Both the position numbers and the translations under genes were made by a program. Under the pieces are notes generated by a model, which saw only the letters and a list, made by a program, of their open reading frames with translations, made no database searches and was not told where the DNA came from. From Margaritispora aquatica (taxonomy: Eukaryota; Ascomycota; Leotiomycetes; Helotiales; Discinellaceae): a DNA stretch of 64,000 nt. The first letter of the stretch is position 1. The number at the start of each line of letters is the position of its first letter. The stretch lies in assembly GCA_007644065.1 (NCBI GenBank), contig VJWN01000020.1, positions 363,874-427,873 on the forward strand, in the 5' to 3' direction. Below, piece by piece: positions 23,925 through 35,358 of the stretch.

Positions 23925-24836
23925 CTAGCGCCTCGCCCTCACCCACCTCTGCACATACCTCAACGCAGGGTCCTCGAGCGTCCAGCGCCCCATCTGATAG
24001 TCCGAAGAGCGCATGTCCGAGTAAATGGAGTCGTCGGTGATGCTTGCGAGTTCCTATTCCACCACAACCATCAGCACTGACTCGCTTATCGATTTCTCCT
24101 CCCCTTCTGATGAACTTACAACTCGCAGTTGCGCATCACACGCAGCCAGCTGGTCGACGTGACCGGTGTGAGGTCGCTGACCCTGCAGAACCTGGTCTCG
24201 CCATCCTAACCATCGCTGCACGGCGCCCTGACGGAGGTAAATCTTTTGCGCTTCGTGGCGGCGCGAGTAAGCGTCTAGCATGACTCTATTTTTCTTGTTA
24301 GTTTGGGTACAATTCATTCGCTACAAGTCAATTTTTGATTTCCGCTCTTGATCCACCTCGCTTCGGTTGCCTCTCCTCGAAAATGCGCGAAACCCCAATT
24401 CAAACAATCTCACCAGCCCGAAATTCAAAGACCAAAAAGGAGACGGGAAAATAAAACTCACTGCTGCAATTCGGCCTTCGCCTGCTCCTCTGCACCCCCT
24501 CTAACCCTTGGGACTCTCGTCTCCGCCGCACAATTCAGAATGTGCTGCCCATCAATGGAGCACTGTCGCAGCGCAGCGTAGCCTTCAGTGTAATAGTCGT
24601 CCGTATCCTGCGGGTCGACGGGCACGGCAGCGATGTAGTACTGCAGAGTGCGGAAGTCAGAAAGGAGGTCTGCGACGCGGGCGGTGCGTTGGTCGTTTAC
24701 TGTATGGTTGTCAGTGGGAAGTGGTGAGATAGGATGGAAATGTGGAAGATGGAGATTCGGGATTGGGAGAGGAGGGAGGGGAAGAAATACACGAAAGAAA
24801 GAAGCAAGAATCGTAAAACTCACGTCCGTCAGCCAT
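23925..24836 (-). CDS. Unrecognised 181-aa protein, four exons
   Basis: I do not recognise this family. Exons 24824-24836, 24462-24699, 24120-24285 and 23925-24053 join in consistent phase and give 181 aa. The first exon is just 13 nt (ATG plus three codons and one base), with GTGAGT as donor. The product is soluble-looking and mostly helical, with notable stretches VADLLSDFRTLQYYI, YYTEGYAALRQCSIDGQHIL, YSRRHEAQKIYLRQGAVQRWLG (split here only by wording) and a conserved-looking C-terminus WTLEDPALRYVQRWVRARR. No membrane span, signal peptide or zinc site is seen. The consistent phases and the absence of stops argue it is a real, probably conserved, fungal gene. It converges on the TMEM234-like gene. 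Confidence 0.75.
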
Positions 24837-26869
24837 GATGATGTTGATGATGATCGAGGTTGAAGGAGAGGTGAGAGGTATGTTGGTAACTCTGTAGATA
24901 TCCTCGAAAGAAGTGTGTGTCTGGAAGTAGAGGCGGCAGTGGAGCGGGAAGAGAAGGAGATATAGAACAGGATAGGTATAGTAGGAGAATAAAACTCGAT
25001 GGTATGTAAGTTGATAGGTAGGTAGGAAGGTAGGACACTCTATTGTCTCGGCAGTATGTATGAAAGCGAATCGAGAATGAGAAGACAGTAAGTCGAATGG
25101 ATCGCGACGGTTGAGGATGTCTCAGAAAAAGAAGCCATCGTCGGGATATATGAACCTCTGGCAACCATCCATCGATTCAGTCGATCCAAAAAATATTCTC
25201 GTTCCTGACTACCAGAAACCACCAGACCAGACCCCTCATTTCCTCTCTCGCCAATCCATCCACCTCAAGCTCCATAACGGGCACACATGTGGCTGGCTAC
25301 CCGAGTCCGGGGGGGTCCAGCCATGACCCAGTGCATGCCATGTGTGTAGAGACATTAGAATCACGGAGAGAAAGTAATTTAGTGGGACCAACCCCACTCG
25401 CAATGTGGTCTTTTTGCCAGATAGACGCAAGAAACAAGCACGAGAATGCCTATCTTGATGCACAACACCATACACACTCTCCTCCAACTCATAAGTGACC
25501 AGCAAGATGTGAGCTCAAAGCTAAGGAGTGTACGAGGTTCCCTGGCTTTCCAAACCCTAGACAAGCTGGGAGCTGGGAGGGAAAGATTAGAGTTGCATGC
25601 ATGACGATGGTGGTACTTTGATGCTTATGCGCCTTTCAAGGTAGTGATCCGTACCAGAGAGCCTCCTTCTTCCCTGGTAGTGGCTTGATTCGCTTGGCAC
25701 TACACGCGTGGGATGTAGGGGGGTGAAGTGGTGTCCTTTGATGATGATGGGAAGTTAGTAGGAAGAATACTTGTCGTTTACTCGTCTCGTAGATAATGCA
25801 GGCCAGAATGCATGTTTCTTTTTCGGGGGTGTCAACCGACGTCGCTTAGTCGCTTCAGCGGCCCTCCAAGACGCCACGAACCCAACGTCAGGACCAGTGA
25901 GAGTGTCAGCAAAGCACCCGAACCTTTCCCATTCTGATATGCAGAGGGCACTGACTTGAATCACATAATTCACATTGGATTCGTCGCCCTGCAGACCTGA
26001 GCGGGCCTTGGGACGGAGATCAAACTCATCCAATGGGAGGGAGCAATCTGTACCTGCACGAACTAACCATGTTGGCGTTATGCAGTTTGAGTACGAGTGT
26101 AGTAAGGTGTCTAACGGATGGAGTACTATTTGGGACCAAATCCATCAAAGTTGACCGCTGAGTTTCGAACGACTGGTGATGATGCTTCCATGTGTATGCA
26201 CTTGTTCTGCACTTGTTCTGCACTGCGCGAACGAACTCCTTCGCTTAAGAAAGCTGAGTCTGCCACATGGCCTAAAGGGGAATGGTTCGCACGACTGCGC
26301 CGCATCAGATTCGACGGGGGCAGGCTAAAAACCCATCATTTTGGCTACTTTTGGTATTTCTGGGGCCATATCGTGGCTGTTAATCTGCCCGACTGGTCTG
26401 GCTTTCTCTAGCATTCTACCTTCGTATCGTTAATACTTGCCTCTTCCCCCTGCATGATAATGGATAAACGAACATTTCTTGCAATCCGTAAGGCTGTTTA
26501 ACGCGCTTCTTTTTCATACCTGCATATTAAGTCAGATTCATCACACCAGCAAATATGCAATCTTTCACTCTCAGGTCAAGCCACACTAAGGCTGTGTCGC
26601 TCTCCCGCTCTCCACTTGCTAAGAAATCCCCAAGAATACCGCCAATAAACGGTGCTTCCATGATTGTGGTTTGGATGGTCTTTTGCTAAATGCATTCGCG
26701 ACTAATGACACAAGAGTGAGGAGGTGTGGCTTGCAGCCTTTCCTCACTGGTTCTAATACACCGTTATTGCGATTCAAAATCTCCCAAAGTCTTTTTGTTG
26801 TCGGTGACTCCGAACGCTAAATCATGGTCCTGGGCATCGTGACTCTTTTGAAACATCTTCATAGAATCA
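24837..26869. other. Two-kilobase region without a supported gene
   Basis: Upstream of the 181-aa gene and downstream of the proteasome gene, this 2,033-bp stretch has no frame that I can support. The longest plus frame with an ATG (26118-26411, 97 aa) shows no domain and no splice context. The region nearest 24837 should hold the promoter of the minus-strand gene. Confidence 0.5.
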
Positions 26870-27937
26870 TCAATCTTTGTCTGCAATCGCTTGTAATCGC
26901 TCCTCAATCTCCTCTTCAGTCAGAGCTCTAAATCCCGGGTCGGTACCATCCTTGCCATCCTTTCTTGGGCCTCCAACAATTCCAATCTCCAATTCGCCCT
27001 TCTTGAAATCCACGCTAAGGACCGTGCTCAGTGTAGTGATTGCGAGTTCCACTACGTCTTCCCAGCTGCCGTCTGCGCAATCCTTGTTCTTGAGCTTCTT
27101 CTCAAGATGATTGAACGCTTCTTGTTGCTTAGGACCTGAGGCTGTAGCCTTGTAACCAGTATAGTATCCTGCTGGATCACACTTATACAATTGTGGACCA
27201 TATTCAGAGTCGAGCGAGATCAAAGTAGTAGCCACACCGTAAGGTCGCATGTAAGCCTAAGTACCGGTAAGTATATTTTCCGATTAGGTTCTGAGCGGTC
27301 CGATGAAGTCAGCTTACCCTCTGAGTATAGACCTGGCTGATATTGGCAATCCTCTTGGCTAACGCATCGCAGGGCATCTCGTATCCATACTTGTATCTGA
27401 ATTCTGCAGCTTCACCAATAGCTCGTTGCACGGAGGCCCTGGCATCTGCGATTGATCCGGTCAAGACACAGCCAACTGATGGTGAGAGTTGGAAGACATG
27501 AGATACCGATGATGCGTCGATGAGTTTGTCCTATACAACCCAGTATCTCAGCATTGATTAGGAATGGATTACTCCTTGGTGACCTTACAGGAACCTTCTT
27601 TTGCGACAAAACCACAGCACAATCCTTTCCTCTCACTCCAATGGACATGATATTCGCAGCGGTGATAGCCTTGAAAGCATATTCTATTTGCAGAACCGCA
27701 TCAGCGTTATGATCCTACTGACTATTTCCTAGAGTGTCCAGAGCTGGAAGCTCAAAGCTCAAGGCTAAAACAAGTCCAGAAAGTATCGAATGTGCGTACC
27801 AACTTGATACAATCTTCCCTGATCAGAGAAGATCGTGATATGTCTGTCGTAACCTGCGCTGCCTATTGATGGAGCTGAATTAGCTAATGCTCTAAGTGTA
27901 ACTATTGCTGAGCTCCTTGATTCAACATACCTGACAT
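26870..27937 (-). CDS. SCL1: 20S proteasome alpha-1 subunit
   Basis: Five exons (27931-27937, 27800-27862, 27589-27683, 27318-27530, 26870-27256) give 254 aa, close to yeast Scl1 (252). The alpha ring gates the proteolytic chamber and docks regulatory particles. The alpha-subunit signature YDRHITIFS...GRLYQVEYAFKA is split across exons 2 and 3. Alpha-1 traits are [45 protein letters not shown] and [17 protein letters not shown]. The final residues are acidic ([11 protein letters not shown]). The first coding exon is only 7 nt, ATGTCAG, before a GTATGT donor; it encodes the Met-Ser that normally opens this protein. The gene is divergent from the WKF protein gene. Confidence 0.95.
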
Positions 27938-28309
27938 CTTGGACGAAGGATTTTATTACGGTGGTATTCGGGGTTTATAAAAGTCTTGAGCGGCGTTCTT
28001 GCTTAGTATGTGTTCGTGTGAGTGTGGTTGCTGATGGCAGATGAAATGAAGAGCTCCTGTTCAACAGCTCCAAGTTGACGCGCCTGTTTGGTTGCCTCGC
28101 GGTGTTGGCCTTGCAGAGCTCCAGAAATGGTCACGTTTTAATATGGAGAACTCTCGATAACAACTTTGATAAGGAAAAATCTTGGGCTGCGACCAAATTG
28201 TTTTTGCTGTTCAGGCTGAAGAAAGGAATACCCTGTAGAGAAGCTTGAAACAATTCATTTTCAATTCAAGTCAATTCGCTTTTGTTTGATACGTTATACA
28301 TTCCTTATC
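27938..28309. promoter_or_regulatory. Divergent promoter region, proteasome and WKF genes
   Basis: The two ATGs are 372 bp apart and face outward. A TTTATAAAAG motif sits near 27973-27982, a TATA-like element about 40 bp from the proteasome ATG. I did not find the yeast proteasome control element GGTGGCAAA. Confidence 0.5.
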
Positions 28310-29572
28310 ATGCCATCTGCAGCTGTATCCAATGTTCCCGCCTGGAAGAGATTGGGACTCAAGTTGAAATCGGCACAATCAACACCAGAGGTTGCAGTTG
28401 AACAATCAGATGCTCTTGACTCTACCAAGAGGAAGAGATCGGAAGACACTCAAGATAACACACCTTCCAAGAAAACCAAAAAAGCATCCAAAACTCAGCT
28501 TCAACCAACGGCGCAAGAACCTTTTACTCCACGACTCGAACGGAAGAAATCCGTTACGTTCACTCCAGATACGAAGAACACAGACGGGGATAGCATAAAG
28601 CAGTTGTTCAATTCTTGGGTGGCAGAACAGAAATCGCAAGATCCTTCTTTTGATTTCAAGAGTTCAGGACCAGCTTTCCAAGTACCAGAGCCACTGAAAG
28701 TAGAGGAGATTATTGATCCTCAACTCGACGAAAAAGAGAGGAAAGTGAAAAGAGTGAAGCAGCCAAAGAAGGAGAATCCACCAAAGAACTCCAACAAGCC
28801 ATCGAAAGTCACAAAAGTTGCAGTTGTGTCTGCAAGGCCTTTCCTCCAGTACCTGAGACAATATTGCGAATCAAGGGATACTTGGAAGTTCAACAAGAAC
28901 CACCAGAACCAATTCATAAGATCAATATTCAGCCTGGAGGCAATTCCATCCGACCACGCACACTTCATCTATCAATACGTCCAGGGATTACAAGGAGCTG
29001 CAAGGACAAGGTTACGAGATACAGCATTCTCAATCAAAGTCAAGGACGAGGAAGACGGACCAGCAGGTTTCCCAGCAGCCATGAAGGATAAGGACCAGAG
29101 ACAGCGCGAATACGATACAGCGAAAGCAAACTACCTCGCTACCATGAAATCTTCTAAATTACCTCTTGAGATGGGATATGAAGAGGGTGTTTTGCATGGC
29201 CTTAGTGACAGCTTGATGATGGATCGTTTTGCTCAGAGAGCTCGAGCCGAGCAAGTCATCGAGGAACTGGGCTCAGAGCCAATATCTGAACCTGAAAAGA
29301 TTGTAATCGACTCAGACAATGAGAGCTCGAACAAGCCTAGGGCAAAGGATGGAAAAGTTTCGAGGAAGCGAAAGCAGAGGACTGCTGTGGAGGAGGATAG
29401 CAGTTCATCGAGCGACTCGAGCGATAGTGATAGTGAAAGCGAGAGCGAAAGTGGAAGTGGAGAGAGTGGTAGCTCGGATGGGTCTGGTTCAGATGGCGAG
29501 GGAGACACTTCGTCCTCTTCTTCGAGCAGTTCCTCATCGGACGATAGCGACGACAGCGATAGCGATTCGTGA
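28310..29572 (+). CDS. WKF-domain protein (C7orf50-like) with acidic Ser tail
   Basis: One uninterrupted frame from ATG 28310 gives 420 aa. The WKF domain lies near residues 175-235 and contains the naming motif in DTWKFNKNHQNQFIRSIF and the following helices (HFIYQYVQGLQGAARTRL). Human C7orf50, the family's known member, is nucleolar and probably linked to ribosome biogenesis; function here is inferred from that. The N-terminal part is Lys-rich with bipartite-like nuclear signals (STKRKRSEDTQ, KKTKKASK; EKERKVKRVKQPKK). The last 60 residues are almost only Ser, Asp, Glu and Gly, like the tails of nucleolar SRP40-type proteins and likely casein-kinase-2 substrates. No introns are needed. Confidence 0.85.
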   Translation: MPSAAVSNVPAWKRLGLKLKSAQSTPEVAVEQSDALDSTKRKRSEDTQDNTPSKKTKKASKTQLQPTAQEPFTPRLERKKSVTFTPDTKNTDGDSIKQLFNSWVAEQKSQDPSFDFKSSGPAFQVPEPLKVEEIIDPQLDEKERKVKRVKQPKKENPPKNSNKPSKVTKVAVVSARPFLQYLRQYCESRDTWKFNKNHQNQFIRSIFSLEAIPSDHAHFIYQYVQGLQGAARTRLRDTAFSIKVKDEEDGPAGFPAAMKDKDQRQREYDTAKANYLATMKSSKLPLEMGYEEGVLHGLSDSLMMDRFAQRARAEQVIEELGSEPISEPEKIVIDSDNESSNKPRAKDGKVSRKRKQRTAVEEDSSSSSDSSDSDSESESESGSGESGSSDGSGSDGEGDTSSSSSSSSSSDDSDDSDSDS

Positions 29573-30342
29573 ACTTGACATCATCTTGATCCAAGAACGA
29601 AAGTTTGCTCGTACAAGCTTTTGAAAAGTCTTGCATGATTTAGGGGGTGGTGCGAATAGACACATAGACGATCCACACAAAACTGCAGATAGATACCCCA
29701 AGCTTTGAGCAATATGCTTAGACCAAAGAAGTCATTAAGTCGGACATCCGTTATCTAATTCATATCTCGTGAACATTTGCATCTGAAGTGCCGCTTCTAC
29801 GCTCTTGGCCCCCCACCAAGAGTTTCTCTGACGTAGCCTCCTCCAAAAATCGCTTGGGCCAATCGAACTTCCCCTCCATCTCAAATTTCGACAATTGCCT
29901 TGAAATCATTCCTGCAGCCGCAACTCTTTCCCCGCCTTTCAAGTATACTAATGCAAATCTAATATCTTCTTATCATACTGTAATTTCTCATCTTGGTTCT
30001 TGAGCGCATACAACGCAATTTCCTCATTTTGTCTGGTCGGAGCTGGGTTGTTGATCCGCGAGTTAGTGCTTGACTAGGCAGACGTTTTTCTTCAACCCCC
30101 CTCTTAAACCTCTCTCCCATTTCACGTTACCTTTGCTATTGTCTTCTTGAGCTCCAAACTCTGATTCAGGAAGTAAATCTATTGCGGCTGTGATCGATTT
30201 TCTGCTTGTGGTCGCGTTGGTGATTCAGATTGGGGCGAATATCTGGTGTGCTGTGCTGGATCACCCGATTGCCTTGCTTACATCGTTGGTACACGCATTT
30301 ACTTGAGAAATACATACTACAATACAGACAGCGCATTGCAAA
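29573..30342. other. Intergenic region, no gene seen
   Basis: This 770-bp stretch separates two plus-strand genes. Short frames (29760-29942 minus, 29788-30003 plus) mirror each other and look like chance. The promoter of the claudin-like gene should lie in the right half. Confidence 0.5.
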
Positions 30343-31050
30343 ATGACCCGAACAATTGTATACTCCACCGCCCTGGTGGCCTTCATCGCAGGTAGGTCTA
30401 GTCTCCCTCCTCGCTCCTCTCGCAAACAATCCAACTAACATTCCTCCTCCTACAGTAACAGGAATGACAATAGCAGCCAATTTCCTCCCAACCTGGGTGT
30501 CCTGGTCCGCGGACTCACCGCTGGGTGGGCACTACAGCAAGAATATCGGCCTGCACCGCAGCTGCTCTTCCACGCACCATACCTGCCAGCCATTCCCACA
30601 ATATGAGGACTGCCATGGCGATGATCGTTATTTCTGCTCCATGTGGAGGTCTGTTGGCTTCATGATGTCGTTTGCGGCCGTGTTGGAGCTCGCAACAATC
30701 GTGGCGTATGTGGTAGTTATTATGGGGGGCAAGCAGAAGAGGGAGAATGGGTGGAAGGTGTTGTGCGGGTTGTGTGTGTTGGTTGGGGTGTTATTGTGTG
30801 TTAGTGTTTCGATTATTGTATGTCCCCGCCCCTCATTTGTCGGCATTGTGAATTTGACTGATTAATCAAGGCGTATCTTTTCGATAATGATGATCGCTTC
30901 TTTGTGGGCTGGAGGCTGGATGATTCATTTACAATCACGGCTGTTGGAGCTGGTGTTGCGCTGCTGAGTGCTGCTGGTATTGGGTTGTCGAAGCTTTTGC
31001 TACCAGAGGAAGGTGGATATGAGCTTATTCCCAGCGAGAGGAGTTATTGA
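30343..31050 (+). CDS. Claudin-like four-span membrane protein
   Basis: Three exons (30343-30391, 30456-30817, 30871-31050) give 196 aa. Four hydrophobic spans are visible: residues about 5-25 (VYSTALVAFIAVTG), 105-125 (GFMMSFAAVLELATIVAYVV), 140-160 (VLCGLCVLVGVLLCVSVSII) and 172-190 (TAVGAGVALLSAAGIGL). The first extracellular loop is long, has W-x-x-W (LPTWVSWS), then GLHRSC and five more cysteines, like the W-GLW-C-C loop of claudin/PMP22/Sur7-type proteins. Fungal relatives are plasma-membrane proteins of unclear role. The last acceptor is AAG rather than CAG or TAG, but the reading frame and the fourth span support it. Confidence 0.75.
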
Positions 31051-31519
31051 TGCTTGTATGATTCTGTATGATAATGAAGGTGTTCGGTTGGGATGCATAT
31101 ATGGGGTTGGTCTTTTGAACATACATCAACTGGTGGCCGTCTACAGAAACAGTTGGTGTATAAGTACGGCGTAATACAAACCTAAAAGTGACCGATGGCT
31201 TTGAAATTACTTTTCCATATGATGGTTCATAACTTATTCGCAACATTGGAGTAATTCATATCCATATGACAAAAAAGTTACCAAGTACCTAATATTCAAA
31301 CAACCCTCCACCTTTCTAAACCATGAGCCACCGACCTCATTCATCCATCAACATCCATCCCTCAGAAAATTGATCTAACTACATCTTATCCGATTTCCAA
31401 AAAAAAAAAAATCAATACAATGTCTCCCATTAACTCATTTTTAGCGTATTTTGCACTGTACATGTACCAGCCTAGCGATTGAATGAACAACCAATCACAA
31501 TCACATGCGAATTGGAAAT
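31051..31519. other. Intergenic region before the tRNA gene
   Basis: The 469-bp stretch holds the 3' UTR of the claudin-like gene and an A-run (31399-31410). No gene is seen. Confidence 0.5.
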
Positions 31520-31647
31520 GTACCGATGGCCGAGTGGTCTAAGGCGACGGTCTTAAGTTGATACAAGGCTTCTCCTCCGGGAGAGTTGCGTGAATGCGAA
31601 GGTCACCGTTATCGAAAGATGCGTGGGTTCGAACCCCACTCGGTACA
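31520..31647 (+). tRNA. tRNA-Leu(UAA) with 46-nt intron
   Basis: The acceptor arms GTACCGA and TCGGTAC pair over all seven positions, with A as discriminator at 31647. The D arm GCCGAGTGGTCTAAGGC, anticodon stem ACGGT/ACCGT and T arm GTGGG-TTCGAAC-CCCAC are intact. A variable arm (ATC-GAAA-GAT) marks it as class II, as expected for leucine. The anticodon is TAA at 31554-31556. The intron (31558-31603) lies after the purine 3' of the anticodon, the standard position. GTGGTCTAAGG and GGTTCGAACCC serve as the internal A and B boxes. Confidence 0.95.
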
Positions 31648-31660
31648 ATTTTGCCTCATG

Positions 31661-31672
31661 TTTTTTTTTTTT
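31661..31672 (+). terminator. RNA polymerase III terminator
   Basis: A run of 12 T residues begins 14 bp after the tRNA discriminator base. A shorter TTTT at 31649-31652 may terminate some transcripts first. Confidence 0.8.
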
Positions 31673-32201
31673 GGTTTCACTATTTGGGACGTCGGAGCGG
31701 GAGCGGGATCGCGGGAGCTCCTCGGTTACCTTTAGCCTGCCCCCTCGCTTCCCCATTTTGTCAACCATACTATGTATGATTAACTTCACAATACAAGGTA
31801 ATATAAACAGAGTGGAGCTTGTTTGATATCTGATGAGGTTTGCTTTTGAGATATGTAGGAGATTTTTGTGGGTAAGGGTATGGGAAGATAGGTGTGGTGT
31901 GGTGTAGTGTTCATTTCTGTGCTAGGCATAGTAGGTAGACATTAGAATGAAGTTGAACTCTTCGATAATTTCGATAACTTAGATGGTTCTTCATTGATGT
32001 ACTTCCATCTATTTGGTATCTCTTTTGCCTAACGCCAGTCTCCTTCTAAGCGTTGATATCTACTCTAATGTGGGCACTCACCAATTCCTCAAGATCGATT
32101 CTCATCTCACATCTCAGATTCCAGATCTCGTTTCCCGAATGCCCTTCTATCTCGCTTGCTATTCCATCTCATCCTCTCCCATCCTAATGCATCCCATAAT
32201 A
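31673..32201. other. Intergenic region, no gene seen
   Basis: This is downstream of the tRNA and of the minus-strand regulator's stop codon. It should include that regulator's 3' UTR. No motif or gene was recognised. Confidence 0.5.
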
Positions 32202-33597
32202 TCACCTCAACCAATGCACCTCCCTCACCGCCCGCACAACTTCCAACGGCCACACCATCGCCCATCCCCACTCCTCTCCCACCAGGCCCTTCACACCATT
32301 GACGTCCCACTCTGCCGTGCCACTCATCCACCAGCTCTGATCCACAAACTTCAGCAACGCAAAGATCCTTGCCAGAATCACCAGCGCCAATCCATCCCGC
32401 TGCTCAAGCAGCACCAGAAACCCCTCCGGTACCTCGCTTGTCAGGATCGAGAAGCGTCGCTGTACCCAATGTCGGGGCTCTTGGATGTCGATGCTGTGTT
32501 TGAGAAGGGAAAAGTAGGAGAGTGCAGCGCTGTAGATTGGAATGTGGGAAGGCGTGATGGGAAGGGTGGTCCAGTTGTCGAGAAGTGAGTCGTGGGGCCA
32601 GGGAAAGGGGACGATGGCTGGATTGGAGGTGGAAGAGAGAGGGAAGCGGAGTATATCCGGGCGCCATTCACTCCATGCTTTGACATCTGAACCCTCGATG
32701 AAGCTCCTCGTGCCCTCGAATATCCTCCTCGCACCGGAATGCAGACGGAAATAATTCAGCGGCAGCACATACTCATTCTGCCTCTCGTTCTCGCTCTCCT
32801 GTTTCCTCTCACTCTTCGCAACAACAAGCCACCGAATTTTCGTCTGAATAGCCAGCAGCGCCGACGCCGCAAAGACATTAACCGAATTCCCCCTCCCCAA
32901 GACACGCATATCGACTTTTAACGCCGCAATCGCATCATCGATGCACTGGTACGCCGCCATTTCCAGCAGGACATGCTCGTCAACATTGGTGTCGAAGGGA
33001 GAGGCAGACAAGATGTGCAGGGCTGCGAACGCGAGGATGCAGCTGTAGATGTACGGACATGTAAATGAGAGCTGCGGGATGGAGTGGCTCCACATTTGCA
33101 GGCCGATTGTCTCGGCTGAGAGGGGGAGCGTGTGGCATGTTTGTGTTGAGTAGTGGTGGAAGAGGCGGAGCTCCAGGGGCCGCGGGATTAGGGGTGTGGG
33201 GGAATGGGAAAGGGATGGTGACGGGAAGGGCGAGATGCAGTCTAGGAGGTGTGAGAGCGTGTTTAGGCTCGGGGTGGGAGTTCCGAGTGAGAGGGAAGAG
33301 GGCGAGAGTGAAGGCGAAGTGTTGGCTGGGACTTTAGAGCGTTGTCGTCGGGGTGGTGGGTCGTGCTCGCCGTAGGAGCACTCGTTTATGCCACCCTCGA
33401 AACGTCGGACACAGTTCCCACAGTACGGACGGACTTCGTCGCACTGAGAAGGTTAGCGAGTGTGAATTTGTCTGTTTTTGACGAGGACAAACTTTAATCT
33501 TCCTCTCCTTGCAGACTTTACACCCAAGTCTCGATTTCCGATGAGCTCTCTGTTTCAATTTCGGTCTTGCGACCAAGCTTGAATCTGATGTCGACAT
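32202..33597 (-). CDS. Zn(II)2Cys6 transcription factor
   Basis: Two exons (33493-33597 and 32202-33443) give 448 aa. The zinc cluster is near residues 26-57: C-x2-C-x6-C-x6-C-x2-C-x10-C, with the basic loop KERKIKCDE. The intron falls inside the cluster, right after KIK, a common place in these genes. A Ser/Pro-rich linker follows (SPSLSPSSLSL), then a helical regulatory region with a central part like the fungal-specific factor family (YIYSCILAFAALHIL, RRIFEGTRSFIEGSD). The final Cys spacing of 10 is wider than the usual 6-8. These proteins bind CGG-type sites as dimers; targets here are unknown. ATG 33597 is the first in-frame ATG. Confidence 0.88.
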
Positions 33598-35358
33598 TTC
33601 GTACTTCACTACTAACTCAACTGATATTGAGCAAGTCTGATCACTATACAGAACTCATTTCCAGCTTTCGGGTTTGTATAGAACTACGTGACTTTTCCGT
33701 ACACGGTGATTTGGAATTCTCTCCAGAAACGAAATCAAAATTATGACGTGCATCGTGGCTTAGTAACCCGCGAAGGTTGTCTGATTTGCTGTGAACGGCT
33801 TGAGGCTGATGCTGACGGCAAGGGTCGCGAGATCTTGGCATGACAATTTATCTGCGTGCTGACTCCTAGCGAGGAGTGCCAAGAGGGGGAATACGTTGAA
33901 AAGAATGCTCCAATTTGCAGTGATTCTGAGGAAGAGGTGATGCTGCTTGGCTTCCTACACAGTGCAAGTGCTCGTCATTTGCGTCGTCAGGAAATCGGAC
34001 TCAGCTTGCAGGAAATGGCTGTGTTGCTTTCTCTTATGGTGTTCATGTTGAGAGGAGTAAGCGGTAAGGTATGCTCTGTCCTCACTCGAGCCGGAGAAAT
34101 TATCGTTGATCGTTCCCAGGATGAAGTGAAAATGCGAGAACAGTATTTTGGCATTCATTGAAAAGGAATAATACGCAATTGTTCCGAGATATATTTTGCT
34201 TTCACCTAAGCGAGCGAGCAGTACTGCTCGCAGTAAGTTGTGTCTGGCAGCAAACACAAGTTCTGAAACCCGTCAGCAACAATTCAGTGATGCTTGAATT
34301 TTTGAGCAACGATTCATCTCAGAACTTACAGAATTTCAGATCTCAGGTTCAAACAGACTCGTCCAAAGCCATTTCATCCCGAGACCCAATTATCCATCAT
34401 GCAAGGAAGGCTTCTTCCACAAGTGCCGTACATCCCACATAGCCATATCCGCAGAAGCACGCAACAAAATTGAAGGAACGAGAGAACAAACACAAATACC
34501 TCAACCGACCCTGATCAGATTCATCATCAAACTCGAGGAAGTCTAGCACTATAGGTGCTTAAAGTAGGCAGGCAAGCTCACAAAGAGCTCAGCCCCGCTT
34601 ATCCCCACAACTCCACAACTACGAAGCAGTTGCACTTCATTCGTGAGGTCGGATTCCTCGGTTTTGGAAGAATGCGAGAAGCGAGAAACAAACAAGCAAA
34701 CGTGTGAATAGATGATACATCCCCGCTATATTGCACCATGATACTCCACATTTCACATTTCCATGTGCAGCGTTCAACAGCACGTTTTTGACATTCATAT
34801 CCCACGGTTCCGAAAGCAACATGACAATTAGATACAACACACAGCAGCTACGAAAGTCACAGCCAGCATGGCTAATCTACGTAAATACACGTCATTGGGT
34901 AGCACAAGAAAAATAATGCACCTCAGTGCCGTTGTCAGCAATGGCGGGAAAAAAAACGTGACAAACGATTTCCTGGAATCCGAAAAGCGAGGCAGCCTCG
35001 CTACGCTAGGTAAGCTCGCTTGCGGTGTTGGGGAAATTCAACACCACCCTGGTGGGAGGTAAGGTAAGGTAAGGTGGGTTAGGTTGGGTACTGCAGCTCA
35101 ACTTTCCTGCCTTGTGCAGGTAGGTAGTCATCATGCTTCGGCTGCGAGAGTGATCGGGTTGATGATTTGGAATTGAATTGTATGTTGAGCCCGATGGTGA
35201 TGATTGATGACGGAGGAAAGGGAAGTCTTGCTTTGTTGGGTCTGAAGTGTATAAGTATCAGCACTTCCATTGACTTCCTTACTGCCTCCTCACATCACTA
35301 CCAACTCATCTCTTCTCATCTCATTCCATCCATCCCGATAACATAACAAGTCTCCAAA
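33598..35358. other. Divergent upstream region without a supported gene
   Basis: These 1,761 bp separate the zinc-cluster gene (minus) from the hydrolase gene (plus). A 101-codon plus frame ending at 34161 starts with no ATG and has no domain. A tandem GGTAA/GGTTA run lies at 35057-35089. GTATAAGTA at 35249-35257 could be the TATA box of the hydrolase, 102 bp from its ATG. Confidence 0.5.

Noticed and set aside
26118..26411. 97-codon plus frame with ATG
   Set aside because: No domain, no splice context and no coding-like composition compared with the genes around.
33856..34161. 101-codon plus frame
   Set aside because: It has no ATG at its start, no recognisable domain and no neighbour support.
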